From Dendrocalamus latiflorus (lineage: Eukaryota; Streptophyta; Magnoliopsida; Poales; Poaceae): DNA of 64,000 bases. Of this stretch, positions 1 to 11,394 are shown one piece after another. The stretch spans positions 34,638,622-34,702,621 of the forward strand of contig CM029663.1 in assembly GCA_017311315.1 (NCBI GenBank), given 5' to 3'. Under the pieces are notes generated by a model. That model saw nothing but the letters and a program-made list of their open reading frames with translations. It searched no databases and was not told where the DNA came from. Made by a program: the position numbers and the translations under genes. The first letter of the stretch is position 1; each line of letters begins with the position of its first letter.

Positions 1-785
1 CATATCTAAATGGTGAATGAAACACCAAATTTAGTTGTCCCTATAACTGACATTAATTTGTTTCTTTTTCAAAGTCTTTTCGATCGAGTGTAGCCCAAAT
101 TAACTCAATGTGTTGAAAATCTGCAACTCCACCTTAGACTCTATATGTGCAGATCTTGCCACAGTAACCCGTAGTGGACCACAAATCATCGAAGAAATTG
201 TCAATGATGCATCCCACATTAATGTTGCCAATAATAAGCATAGCAGCCTGAATTGCAATGAACTCTATCTATAATAAAAAATTTATAGAGATGATGACAC
301 AGCTTCTTGATAGAAGATGATGATCGACTAAGGTAGAAGATCATAGACGAAGATAGTGCAATACGACGTCAGGGCATGGCGTCTAGCGGCGCAGGCAATA
401 GTGCTGTTGAACTTGATGCTGGAATAGTCATTGAAGTAGAGCATGAGTTGATGCTCAGTATGAAGTCGAGTTATGGAATGGAGTTGAGGGAAGTTGAATT
501 GCTAAGTTGAGGATGCTGAAATCTCCTTATATGGTTTTTTGTGTATCTAGCAAGGGCATGTAAAATCCTTGGCACACTACGTACTCGCTGCAAAAGATGT
601 TAAGAGACTTCCCGATACGCTTTTCGTGTACATGTAGCATAAGCAAGTTAATTGCACTTATGTGCGGATGAATAACGAAGCAATTACCAAGGCTCTACAC
701 CTCGGATTTGTGTTTCTGGACGGCCGTGCAGAGGACTTCGATTTTGAGACTTCGATTTTGAGACAGACTCCGCTTAGTTTCTACT
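1..785. other. No gene recognised; degenerate intergenic sequence
   Basis: No reading frame here resembles a family I know. Short stretches look like broken coding sequence of transposon type but cannot be placed. The one clear structure is a perfect 14-bp tandem duplication at 734-761 (unit GACTTCGATTTTGA). Confidence 0.5.
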
Positions 786-1280
786 TCAGACACCCGTTGC
801 CTCGCTCTTCTTGATGTCCGTGAGCATGGAGAATGCTTCGTTGACGAGCTTGTTGGCGCCAGTGGCCACAGAAGACCTGCTGTCCTTGGCGGGGACGAGC
901 ACGCACTGTGCTAGCTCTTGACGGCGTCGTGTGTCTACCTACAGGGCTTGCTGTTGAGTGGCATCGTGAAGCCGAGGATGGTGTAGTAGTTGGGCTTGCC
1001 GCCGAGCTTGCTCCGGTCGACAGCGGCGACATGGATCTTGTAGACGGCACACACGCGCTGGGCCTCGGCGGTGAAGGGGAAGAGGTTTTTGGCCAGGTTG
1101 GCATGAATCTTGCGGGCCTGAGGTTGCTGTTGGCGAAGAACTTCGCCGCCTCGAGATGCTTCGTGAGAGCGGCCGGTATGTTGCTCTTGCTGCTGAGAAG
1201 ACCGGTGCGGGTGCCACAATGCGTGTCGCCTTGTCCGTTGAATGACCGCCCACGGGAGTCTCCTCCTGAGCAGTGTCTTT
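786..1280 (-). pseudogene. Unidentified GC-rich coding remnant, frameshifted
   Basis: This segment is much richer in GC than its AT-rich surroundings and has codon-like structure on the minus strand, but the sensible peptide moves between frames. One frame gives ALTKHLEAAKFFANSN near 1120-1170. Another gives KLGGKPNYYTILGFTMPL near 960-1020. A third ends the protein with NKLVNEAFSMLTDIKKSEA and a TGA at 786-788. At least two frameshifts are needed to join them. I do not recognise the family. Because the frames are interrupted and no introns are evident, I read it as a decayed gene or transposon-captured gene fragment rather than an active gene. The overlapping plus-strand frame of 124 codons is most likely a shadow. 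Confidence 0.4.
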
Positions 1281-1542
1281 GATTTTGATTCTGAAACTTT
1301 AATATCATTTGTTATAAAACGCATAGTAAAAATAAATGATCAAAAGAACAACGATAAAAATTTAACGTGAAAAACCCTTATAGAAAAAACCGGACATACG
1401 GAGACAGAATTCACTATATAACTAGTTACGTACTCGTGCGTTGCAATGGAACTCATTAAATATATGCAGAATCATGCTATAGAAGAGAGTTGCTTTGATC
1501 GGTTAGAAAGTGAAGAATGGTGAGAAGTTGAGTGAATAGAGC

Positions 1543-1816
1543 GATTGAAGAAGAATGGACGTACAACCACCAACTCCTTTTTTTATAATAGTAATAGATA
1601 GAAAAGAGATTACAAGTACGAGGAACTTCGGCGCATCTCAACCGTACGACTATATATATATATATACACACACACACACGATTGAAGAAGAATGGACGTA
1701 CAACCACCAACTCCTTTTTTTTATAATAGTAATAGATAGAAAAGAGATTACAAGTACGAGGAACTTCGGCGTATCTCAACCGTACGACTATATATATATA
1801 TATATATATATATGAC
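1543..1816. repeat. Tandem duplication, period 137 bp, with TA microsatellite
   Basis: Two near-identical copies (1543-1679 and 1680-1816) each begin GATTGAAGAAGAATGG and end in a (TA)n run; the first also has a (CA)n run. They differ by one extra T in a poly-T tract and very few other bases, so the duplication is recent. Long frames on both strands across it are artefacts of the repeat. Confidence 0.85.
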
Positions 1817-2450
1817 ACTAAAATGGGGCACCATGATGTCTGTGCACCAAGCCTCCCAGCCTTTGGATTGCTTTTAGATACGTGCAAGTGCAATGATATA
1901 TAATATATCAGGCAAATCCGTTAACATTCGTTAATTCAAAATGGTATCAATTTGGAAAGGAAGTTATTGATTTAGCATGTTGAATCAATCATGGATGGAA
2001 AGTCTCCATCATGAAACCTGGATACTATGGTGCTCTTGTTATATATAGTATAAATAGGCTACGAAATAAGAGTTTCTAGTGGAGAAGGAAACCGAATCAG
2101 AATCAGTTGTGCCGACAGTTGCCATGTCTGATATGGCTCGGTAAACGTGTTCGGCTTGGGCACGGATCTGAATTCGGATTACACTGTAACGGTTTGCATG
2201 CAATGTTTGTTTCCTGTGGTGTTAGAACAGAGATATTTCTAGTGACACTTTCTCATCCAATCATTTTACAGTCTGTTACAGCCATGAATAATTTCTGCTT
2301 ATCTTGTCACTTACTTTTCTTTGCTAACTTCATTCGACTAAACAGTAAACACATAACTACAAGTTTGTCATCCTGTCATTAATGTCATGAACCCTGATCC
2401 ATTCATTTATTTTTGTTATTTTACTGACACTGACTCTCTACAATTTGCAG
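1817..2450. other. Upstream flank of the broken CRK; no ectodomain found
   Basis: This is where the extracellular part of the kinase pseudogene should lie. I searched all frames for the DUF26 signature (C, 8 residues, C, 2 residues, C) and did not find it. The stretch is AT-rich and holds no other recognisable feature. Confidence 0.45.
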
Positions 2451-2581
2451 GAAACAATGACGTTGTTTGTGTACTGTTGGGTTCCTTTCTTGGTGCCTTT
2501 TGTAATTGTTTTCATTATTGGATTTCTGGCTTAGAAGAAGAGAATTCTTACGAGCAAGAAAAAGTCCCAACTCATTCCTAG
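2451..2581 (+). pseudogene. CRK pseudogene: transmembrane exon fragment
   Basis: After a TTTGCAG acceptor the frame reads a hydrophobic helix (VPFLVPFVIVFIIGFLA) followed, after an in-frame TAG at 2532-2534, by a basic stop-transfer stretch (KKRILTSKKKSQ). A GT donor follows at 2582. This is the membrane anchor of a receptor kinase; the extracellular part that should precede it is absent. Confidence 0.75.
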
Positions 2582-2659
2582 GTCAGTGTCAGAATGAAAA
2601 ATGTTTAATCTTTAGCTGATCTTCTTCTTCGTGTTTAATGTATTTATAATAAAATACAG

Positions 2660-2795
2660 ATATGTAGGGAGATGGGAGTCTGTGAGAATTGCAGAGTCTA
2701 GTCTAAATTTCAAATATGAAGAGTTAAGGAAAGCAGCAAACTATTTTGATTCAGCAAATAAACTTGGTCAAGGAAGCTTCGGAGCTGTATACAAG
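2660..2795 (+). pseudogene. CRK pseudogene: exon 2, glycine loop
   Basis: Reads LNFKYEELRKAANYFDSA and then the ATP-binding loop KLGQGSFGAVYK, closely matching exon 2 of the intact CRK. The acceptor is TACAG. The position after AAG reads GC instead of the expected GT donor (the intact gene has GT), a further sign of decay. The PIF/Harbinger-type element starts 14 bp beyond the exon, in the intron. Confidence 0.9.
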
Positions 2796-3793
2796 GCATA
2801 AGACATTAAGGGCCTGTTTGGGACTGCTCTGCTCCAATTTTTTCAGCTCTGCTCCACCAACTCCACCATGGAGTAGCTCCACTGTGGAGTTCCTGGAGCA
2901 GGTGGTCCTGTTTGGCACGCAGCTAGCTCCAGCTCCAGGAATGTGAGGTTTCCCTGAGAAAGGTCCAATGTGCCCCTGAATGATGTTTGGTGTATGTTTT
3001 GATGTCTGCGGAGCATATGTAACTGAATTTTTTTGTTGCCAATTGAAATATGATGTAAAATATTATAATCGCAATTAATTTATTTGAGAAAACCAAAAAA
3101 CAAATATTTTGGCCAAATAATTCCATCCTTTTGTCCCATAAATTGCAACGTGCATGATAGATAATTAACAAAGTCCATCATTCGAATACAAATAATTGTC
3201 CATAGATAAGTAGAGAGATAAATTCAAATACAAATAATTGCCCATAAATTGCAACGTGAATGATTATTTCCTCTCGGATTTAAGATCTTATTCAACAAAA
3301 AAGGTTAAAAATTCAAAAAATAAGCAAATAATCTATTGGCGCATGAAGTTTAAGGCAAAAGGTCCGATATCATGTGATAGAAGGCATTTCATCAATAGCT
3401 CTCTAACTTTGAGAGAAATGATCAATTATCCCTTGAAACACTGACTGCACAACAGAACCAACCAACCGGGTGACAATGCAAGATCTAAATGAAATGGGAT
3501 AAGTATCAAATAACGGCTTAACGGCTGATGGCAGCACAAACAAGCTGCCAACTAGTGATTCGTTACTAGCAAAGTAGCAAGCAAACATGAACACTGTAAT
3601 AAGGAATTGTTTTCCTAGCACAGATGTTGAGCACATTCCACAGCAAACAATAAATTGTTCACGTCCATTGCCATCTCCATGTTGCATCAAAACTATGGTT
3701 TCTGGAATACATAGAGAGCTAACTAATTGAGACCTCAACCAAAACACCTGGATTCAAAAGAAATGAAAATGGAGATATCCAAGGCATGCGTCT

Positions 3794-4770
3794 TCAAGCA
3801 GTTTCCGTCACAGGGTACTCAAAGACAACGTCTTTCCCACAAAGCCTACGGTAGACTGCAGTGAAGGTCTCCAGCTTGTACTTGCGAACATAAAGATCAT
3901 ATCAATGAATGACAAGTATAGCACTATAGACGCAGTGATCAATGTGTATATGATTCAATAAATTGCTCATAGGATATTTAGATGATGATCAAGACAATAA
4001 GATAATGGAAAAATTGCTCTCTTGCCCCAAAGTTTAATGGTGTTTGCTCATTTGACCCATGATGTCTCACTGACATACGGGTCCAGGGCCCATATGTCAG
4101 TGAGACATCATGGGGCAAATGAGCAAACGTCGTTAAACTTTGGGGCACATGAGCAAATTCCCCTAAGATAATAGGAAGTTGTGGCATCTACCTTGATGAC
4201 CTTGGCACCATCCAAGCGATATCTGACACGCTTCCCCACAATCTCAGCTGGGCGGCCTCACAATCCTTCTTGGGCGGCCTCACAATCCTTCTTGTTGCAA
4301 CAACGACCACATCCTGCGTGCAGTGAAACATATGATCAATTCAACTATTTTATTTTTTTTATGAATGATCTCTTATACAGTTTACACAATCTTTCAGTTA
4401 TACGGAAACATAGCAAAACTTTGGCCAACGGTTTCTACAGCGCATGATCTGGCACCAAGAATTTTGTAATCCACTTTCTAATATGACCAATTATACTCAG
4501 CGGGTACCTTCAATTGTTCAGCACTACAAAGCAGTATTTTCAGCATTTGAGTAGCAACTAAAGCACGCACTACACATACTACACTGCTACAGCGCGCAGC
4601 CTCGCATCCAACATTCAGAAACTGCTAAATTGATCAGGTAATAGCGTACTAGCACGTAATGGAAGTAAAACAGCAGCTAAAGAAAGCATGCACAATTCAC
4701 CTTGCCACTGAACTTCTTCTCCAGCTCCCTGATGAGCCTGACATTGATCTTCCTGAAGGCCTTGCGCCGC
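3794..4770 (-). pseudogene. Captured 40S ribosomal protein S7 (eS7) exons
   Basis: Three minus-strand pieces match the conserved plant eS7 protein, a small-subunit ribosomal component. Piece 4701-4770 reads KAFRKINVRLIRELEKKFSG and ends at a GT donor. Piece 4192-4313 follows an AG acceptor, reads DVVVVATRRIVRPPKK and, after an internal deletion and a duplicated GATTGTGAGGCCGCCCA-like tract that shifts the frame, AEIVGKRVRYRLDGAKVIK with a GT donor. Piece 3794-3880 reads YKLETFTAVYRRLCGKDVVF, then EYPVTETA and a stop. Preserved splice sites show capture from genomic DNA, not from mRNA. The start, part of the middle (the segment before YKLETF) and the frame are damaged, so a functional eS7 cannot be made from it. 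Identification is from memory of the family. Confidence 0.88.
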
Positions 4771-5640
4771 CGGGGGGGGGGGGGGGGGGCGGAGGAGAGG
4801 AGCGGCGCGGGTGGGGGCGGAGGAGAGCGGCGCGGGTGGGGGGGAGAGGAGCGGCGCAGGAGGGGGGCGGAGGGAGGAGCGGCGCGAGTGGAGGCGGAGG
4901 AGAGGAGCGGCGCGGGTAGGGGGGCGGAGGAGAGCGGCGCGAGTGGGGGGTGGAGAGGAGCGGCGCGGGAGGGGGGCGGAGGAGAGGAGCGGCGCGAGTA
5001 GGGGCGGAGGAGAGGAGCGGCGCGGGTGGGGGGCGGAGGAGAGCGGCGCGAGTGGGAGGGCGGAGAGGAGTGGCGCGGGAGGGGGGCGGAGAGGAGCGGC
5101 GCGGGTGGGGGGGGCGGAGGAGAGCGGCGCGGGAGGGGGGCGACGGAGAGAAGCGGCGCAGGTGGGGGCGGAGGAGAGGAGCGGCGCGGGTGGGGGGCGG
5201 AGAGGAGCGGCACGGGAGGGGGCGGAGAGGAGCGGCGCGGGTGGGGGCGGAGGAGAGGAGCGGCGCGGGAGGGGGCGGAGAGGAGCGGCGCGGGTGGGGG
5301 GGGGGGGGGCGGAGGAGAGCGGCGCGGGAGGGGGGGTGGCGGAGGAGAGCGGCGCGGGTGGGGGGGCGGAGGAGAGCGGCGCGGGTGGGGGGGGCGGAGG
5401 AGAGCGGCGCGGGAGGGGGGCGGCGGAGAGGAGCGGCGCGGGTGGGGGGGCGGAGCAGAGCGGCGCGGGTGGGGGGGGGGGTGGCGGAGAGGAGTGGCGC
5501 GGGAGGGGGCGGAGGAGCAGCGGCGTGGGTGGGGGGGCGGAGGAGAGCGGCGCGGGTGGGGGGCGGAGAGGAGCGGCGCGGGAGGGGGGCGGAGAGCAGC
5601 GGCGCGGGTGGGGGGCGGAGGAGTCGCGCGGGTGGGTGGG
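4771..5640. repeat. G-rich minisatellite, units of about 25-35 bp
   Basis: About 870 bp of degenerate units of the type GGCGGAGGAGAGCGGCGCGG followed by a G run of variable length, opening with an 18-G run at about 4772-4789. The + strand is almost pure purine with frequent C. Its low complexity keeps several frames open on both strands, including a minus-strand proline/arginine-rich frame of 342 codons and plus-strand glycine/arginine-rich frames; I regard these as artefacts. The many G runs could form G-quadruplexes. Confidence 0.9.
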
Positions 5641-5992
5641 GATGAGAGGAAAAGAAATCGAATCGGTATGGATTGTGTAATGGCAATGGTGGGTAATTTT
5701 CTTCCAACTCTATGAGGAGATACAAAACTTCAGTTTCTGGAGTACCCCTTGAGGAGCTCCAGAAAAAAATGTGGAGTAGGCCTTCAACTCCACCTTTTTC
5801 TTGGAGTAGAGTTCTTGGAGTTGGACCCGTTTAGCTAGACAAGTTTGGAGCAGAGCTGAAAAAATTGGAGCAGAGCAGTCCCAAACAGGCCCTAAGTACT
5901 CCGAAATTTTATCTCGCCTTGTCATCAGCAATGGGGGAGAGACGAAACTGAAGTTTCCATATATTGATCCCTAGATGCGAACTACTCTGTAG

Positions 5993-6129
5993 GTTGTTCT
6001 TCTAGATGGAAAAAGAAGTTGCTGTCAAGAGGTTATTCCTAAATGCAAGGGAGTGGGTTGATTAGTTTTTCAACGAAGTCGAGCTCATAAGTCAAGTTCA
6101 TCATAAGAATCTAGTCAAGTTGCTTGGTG
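5993..6129 (+). pseudogene. CRK pseudogene: exon 3, truncated
   Basis: After a TGTAG acceptor the piece reads VVLLDGK, then with one extra A in an A5 run (frameshift near 6009-6013) EVAVKRLFLNAREWVD, a TAG at 6063-6065 where the family has glutamine, and FFNEVELISQVHHKNLVKLL. This is the beta-3 lysine and alpha-C glutamate region. Similarity to the intact gene stops at about 6129. Confidence 0.88.
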
Positions 6130-6468
6130 TCACAGCTATGCTGGCGGCCATTAGACAGGCTCGCCCAGAGCTGGGCAAGGGTAAGGCAAAGAAGGCGCGA
6201 AGGAAGACAAGGATTGATGCCAAGTGACATCAGTGGGCTAAGTGGCAGTGGCGGAATCAGAATTTTTAATATGGGTGTTCGAAGTTACAAAAAAATTTGT
6301 TCAATAGAAAATATAAAGATCGACGATAACATGAATTAAAACACAAATTGTTCGTAATAGAGACAATATCTCGAATAATATAGAAAAATTACAAAATAAT
6401 GAAGAAAATTACAATCTAACTCGAGGATGCTTCATGACTTGGAAGCGAGATATGATATAATTATGCTT
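6130..6468. other. Unassigned transposon-like sequence
   Basis: From about 6246 the sequence CAGTGGCGGAATCAGAATTT resembles a start seen in many plant hAT-type elements, but no matching end or target duplication was found. The segment before it encodes a short lysine-rich frame with no recognised family. Confidence 0.3.
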
Positions 6469-7046
6469 AACTTGTAAGAAAAATTTTTGCCCAAGAAAGA
6501 AAACCAAGCAATCATTCATCATCATCCTTAAATTGTAAGAAAAATTCTCGCTCAAGAAAGGTAATCAAGCAAGCATTCATCATTATCCTTAACTTGTAAG
6601 AAAACTTCCCACTCAACTTATGACTACGTGATCGTAGAATGACTTACGACCAGGTAGTAGTCGTAGTAAGATTCACGACTACGTAGTTGTAGAAGGACCT
6701 ACGACCAAGGAGGTAGTCGCAGTAAGACTTACGACTATTTGGTCGTAAAAAGACTTACGACTAGGGAGTAGTCGCAGTAAGACTTACGACTACGTGGTCA
6801 TAGAAAGACTTACGACCAAGGAGGTAGTCGTAGTAAGACTTATGGCTATTTGGTCGTAGAAGGTCTTACGATCAAGGGGGTAGTTACACTAAGACTTACG
6901 ACTATGTGGTTGTAGAAGGACTTACAACTATATAGAGTAGTCACTGTAAGACTTACAACTATCCTGAGAGACTTTTCCCCTACTAATAAGGGATATATTC
7001 AAGGAATATAATGACGTAATAATTTGAGGATCATTCTATCTCGTCA
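6469..7046 (-). mobile_element. Fragment of a Ty3/gypsy LTR, same family as 60931-61828
   Basis: Read on the minus strand from 7046, the sequence TGACGAGATAGAATGATCCT and the next 50 bp match the start of the gypsy LTR at 60931. It continues into the same kind of palindromic array (about 6620-6960: TACGAC, 6 bp, GTCGTA). Beyond lies a 62-bp tandem repeat in three partial copies (6469-6615, containing CTTAACTTGTAAGAAAA). No second LTR or complete element is present. Confidence 0.75.
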
Positions 7047-7258
7047 GTACCATTGGGGCCCTTGTCATACCACTCTTTAGAAACAGTACAAGCAGCTGTG
7101 CAAACTCTATTGGACCGGTACAAGGATGTCTTGCCTCCTCATAGGGCTTTTGATCATGCAATTCTAGTAGCACTTGAAGCTACTTCGGTTAATGGAAGAC
7201 ATTACAGGTATTCCCCATTATAGAAAAATGAAATTAAAAAGCAAGTGGCAGAAATGAT
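7047..7258 (+). pseudogene. Ty3/gypsy reverse transcriptase N-terminal fragment
   Basis: Reads LLDRYKDVLPPHRAFDHAI and, further on, NGRHYRYSPL, a TAG stop, then KNEIKKQVAEMI. This is the conserved run just before the first reverse transcriptase motif of plant gypsy pol proteins. It is cut at about 7259 by the start of a CACTA element, so only some 70 codons remain. Confidence 0.75.
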
Positions 7259-7289
7259 CATTACTACAAAACAAACTATAATGGACGCC

Positions 7290-7515
7290 TCATCACAGAC
7301 GGTTTATGGGGAACCGTCTGTACTACTGTAATTACCATAGATGATTTTACAAGTGTAATTGTATACTGTTTGTGATATGCAACTATTACAGATAGTTCTT
7401 ACTAATAACTATCTATGACAATTTCAGATATCACAGATGGTTTTTAATTAGAACTGTATGTGATAGTTCACATACGGTTATTAATGAGAACCATCTGTGA
7501 TAATTATGTATCACA
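7290..7515. repeat. CACTA subterminal repeats, left block
   Basis: Several copies of a 10-14 bp motif related to TCACAGACGGTT occur in both orientations, for example ACAGACGGTT and AACCGTCTGT around 7297-7321 with a 7-bp spacer. Such arrays bind the element's own TnpA-type protein in characterised En/Spm elements; here this is inferred. Confidence 0.65.
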
Positions 7516-7994
7516 GATACCTCGTGGTTGGACATGTCTAGGATACGCCACGTAATTAAATGCCTAGCCAGCGGGGTCCCAACAGATCTGTCTTCGTTGC
7601 GCTGCATTGAAGGAGGTGGCCGGCTTTGGAGAGTTTGGTGAAAGCATGCTGCTTGTACATCTAGCTTATGGATCGATTTGTTCTTTGTGATTAGAGGTTA
7701 GTATTTGTTTTTAATTATATGCCTTATAATAAAAAGAGATGATAGTTAGGTTTAGATCTAGCTTAATTGGTACTTTGTTCCAATTTAAGAATGGATCGCT
7801 ACTCTTAGTTTACTTCAACATATTCTTGCTCAATATATATATTGCTCCACGAATAGTACGTAGCTAGTTACTTAATTTAAACATAAGCAATTTATTATAA
7901 GGTGAAAGACAATTATGTGTAAGTATTAGACTCAGCTAGCTATAGTAGCATTAATAATCTAATTTGACATTAATTTGTTACATGCGTAGCATAG

Positions 7995-10900
7995 ATGGAC
8001 CGAAGTTGGATGTACGTTGAGAATCATATGAGTGAATAGTACATTAATGGTGTGTCTACTTTTAGAAGAGCGGCCGAGCAGGATATATTGAAGAAGCAGA
8101 TAGAATATATGTTCTGTCTATGCATTGATTGCGATAATCTGATTATGTTTACCAACTCAGGGCAGATCAAAGCTCACTTGAATAGAAGGAGTTTCAAAAA
8201 GGGGTATATATAGAAATGTAGTTATAACATCGTCTAGGGAGACAATGATATGCTGGTTGTGGACTGTGCTTTCGATGAGGATAAATCGCATGATGACAAT
8301 CTGGATCAGATGCTACGTGATGCAGAAGGAAACTATAGTGAGAGAGAGTTTGGTAAATTTGAGGGTTTGATGAAGGACTCAGAGAAACTTTTGTTTCTAG
8401 GCTGTAAACCGCAATACACAAGATTGTCATCTGTTCTTGAACTGCTGAAATTGAATGCAAGCAATGATTGGTTTGACAAGAGTTTCATGGCGTTGTTAGG
8501 TCTCCTAGCGAACGTCCTTCTAGAGGGAAGTGTGTTGTCGAGAATCACCTACCAAGTGAAGAAGGTTTTTTTGTCTATTGGGAATGAAAGTAGAAAGAAT
8601 ACATGCATGTCCAAATGATTGTATCCTCTACTGTAAAGAGTATGCAAACTTATATTTTTTGTCCGGTGTGCAAAGTATTTGGATACAAGCGTAAGAATGA
8701 CTCCAATGATGGCGAGGGCATCGAGGTGAAGCAAGGACCTCATGCTAAGATGTTGTGGTATCTGCGTATAATTCCCTGTTTGAAGTGTTTATTTGTGAAT
8801 CGAAAGGATACAATATTTCTGTGTTGGCACTTAGAGGAGCGTAAGAAAGATGAAATGATAAGATACGCTACTGATTCTGTCTAGTAGAGGAACATCAATA
8901 GGATGTTTGTAGACTTTCGAGTGGAATCGAGAAATATAAGGTTTGGGTTGAGTACAGATGGAACGAATCATTTCGGTAACATGAGTAGCCGACATAGCAC
9001 TTGGCCCGTGAATGTATGCATATACAACCTTCCTCCTTGGCTGTGTATGAAGCAGAAATATATTTTGATGTCACTACTTATCCAAGAGTTGAAGCAACCT
9101 GAAAACGATATTGATGTTTACCTAGCACCATTGGTGAAAGATCTTGTGACACTGTGGAACGAAGGGGGTACATGCATGGGACGCAAACAAATGAGAGAAC
9201 TTCACTCTACATGCCATGTTGTTCTGCACCATTGATGATTTTCCTGCCCTTGGTAACCTACCGGGGTTGAGTACAAAAGGAACCAAATCCTGTCCGCACC
9301 ACTTAGATTATACCGAGAGTGTGTGGTTGAACAACTCATGCAAAACTGTATACATGTGTCACCATAGGTTTCTTCCAAGGTATCACCCATACCTCAAGAT
9401 GTAGAAATAATTTGATGGAAAAAAGAGGATGACTCAACACCAATGCCTTTTAGCGGGAAAGAGGTCTACGATATGGTCAAGAATATCGATGTTGTACTTG
9501 AAAAGGGATGTAAGTTAAGGACCCGTCAAAAGAACATGTGGAAGAAGAGGTCAATATTTTGGGACTAGCTTTATTGGGAGTACTTAGAAGTTCGCAATTG
9601 CATTGATGTCATACATATAAAGAAGAATGTATGTGATAGCTTGATTAGTCTCTTATTGAATATTCGTGACAAAACAAAGGATGGTATCAACGCACAGCGT
9701 GACTTGGTTGCTATGAACACCAGGACTAAGTTAGCACCGACAGAGATAGATAAAGGCTAGACGTACCTTCCCCCAGCTTGCTACACTCTGTCTAAGTTCG
9801 AGAGAATTGAACTTGCTAGTGTTTGTATGGTGTGAAAGTTCCATACGATCACTCCACTAGCGTGAAGAAACTTGTTTCCATGGAAGATTTGAAATTAATT
9901 GGCATGAAGCCTCATGACTGTCATGTGCTAATGACACAATTACTTCTTGTTTTAATTAGAAGTATTTTGCTGAACAAGATTTGAGTGACAATCTTGAGGC
10001 TGTGTTATTTTTTAATGCAATTGCTCAAAAGGTCATCGATCCTGATGGATTAGATGCTTTGCAGACTGGGGTGCTGATGACTCTATACATCTTGAGATGT
10101 ATTTCTCTTCGTCATTTTTTAATATCACGGTCCATCTCATTATACACCTTGTGAAAGAGATAAAGATATACGGCACCGTGTTTCTACATCATATGTACCT
10201 GTTTGAGAGGTACATGGGAATTCTCAAGCTCTATGTATACAATCGATCTCGGCTGGAGGGCATCATTATCGAAGGTTATGCAACCGAAGAGGTCATTGAG
10301 TTTTGCATTGATTACATGGCTTAGGTCGAACCGATATTTGTGCCTCTATCTTATCACGAGGGAAGGATAGAGGGTATCGGGACCATCGGAAGGAAAGCAA
10401 TAACTCCCAATATGAATACATATGCTCAAGCTCATTTCACGACCTTGCAATACATGACTGAAGTGTCCCTGCATATTGAAGAGCACAAGGACATACTACG
10501 CTAAGAGAATCTAGGCTAGTCAGAGGTTTAGATCACGAGACAGTACAACCGTCGGTTCAATGAATAGTTAAAAGTGTGATTCATTGGGAGGTTGTCAAGT
10601 GAAAAACTACAATGATTGGCAAAAGGGCTAAAATTTATAATTGTGACATGGTAAGGATACGACATTAATGGGTACACTTTTTATACAATAGATCAGGATA
10701 GAAAGAGTATAGTCTAGAACTCAGGCATTTGTATAAATGCATTTCATGAGCACTTTAGTACCACTGGCCCAAGCTCCTACTACGGGCTTCTAGAGGAGAT
10801 TTGGGAGCTCGACTACGTAATTTTCAAGATCCCTCTATTTCAGTGCCGTTGGGTCCAACTCCCACAGGGTGTAAAAGTCAACAAGTATGGTGTTACTACT

Positions 10901-11193
10901 GTGGACCTCGAACGTGTAGGATACAAAGATGAACTATTCGTACTTGAGAGACAAGTTGTTTAAGTTTTCATATGACCAACTCGGCAAATAAGAAGCGCCA
11001 CGTAGTTCTTCATGGAAAAAGAAGGATTGTTAGAGTTGAGAATGTCATGGATGAGGAAGAGTATCAATTTGACGAGTTGCCTCCATTCGGAAACGGTTTC
11101 AGGCTTGAGGAACAACTAAGCGATGAAGCAAGGTATATGCGTGTCGATCATCGTGAATGGCTTTATTTAAAAGGAAATAGCCAAGTGTATTGA
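7995..11193 (+). pseudogene. CACTA TNP2-type transposase, many stops and frameshifts
   Basis: Starting at ATG 7995 (MDRSWMYVENHMSE) the pieces follow the usual order of plant CACTA transposases. The N-terminal associated domain is at 7995-8230 (YINGVSTFRRAAE, CIDCDNL). The TNP2 domain spans about 8240-9930, with FEGLMKDSEKLLFLGCK, RLSSVLELLKLNASND, ESRNIRFGLSTDGTNHFGNM and YNLPPWLCMKQKYILMSLL. A DUF4218-like part lies at 9930-10560 (ERYMGILKLYVYNRSRLEG). A DUF4216-like part lies at 10660-11193 (EIWELDYVIFKIPLFQCRW). In-frame stops and frame changes occur in every section, so no transposase can be made. The product would have cut and joined the ends of CACTA elements. Confidence 0.85.
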
Positions 11194-11394
11194 TCCCACA
11201 CGGCGACCACCTATTTGAAAATTATTGCAATGTAATTATAAGAAACTTGGCATGTAATTAAGGAATTATTCCATTGTAATTGATTCAACAATTAAGAAAT
11301 AATTACATCTATGATTGTATATACTTGCTTTTTTCATAGGGCATGACTAGTATTTCCTGAGGCTACTCAAAAAAAATAGGATTTGTTGTAACTA

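Larger units (their letters stand above)
2810..5892. mobile_element. PIF/Harbinger-type Pack element carrying captured gene exons
   Basis: The 3083-bp element begins GGGCCTGTTTGGGACTGCTC and ends in its exact reverse complement; the terminal inverted repeats match for 46 bp. It is flanked by TAA on both sides (2807-2809 and 5893-5895), the 3-bp target duplication of PIF/Harbinger and Tourist elements. No transposase was found inside, so it is non-autonomous. Its cargo is three minus-strand exons of ribosomal protein S7 with intron sequence, plus a G-rich minisatellite. This is the layout of a gene-capturing Pack-type element. It sits in an intron of the CRK pseudogene, between exons 2 and 3. 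Confidence 0.9.

Noticed and set aside
1555..1815. Frames on both strands with repeated peptides
   Set aside because: They arise from the 137-bp tandem duplication and its TA microsatellite.
4697..5725. Minus-strand frame of 342 codons, proline/arginine/serine-rich, plus overlapping glycine-rich plus-strand frames
   Set aside because: All lie in the G-rich minisatellite and stay open only through its composition; the eS7 exon at the end is read out of frame in this one.
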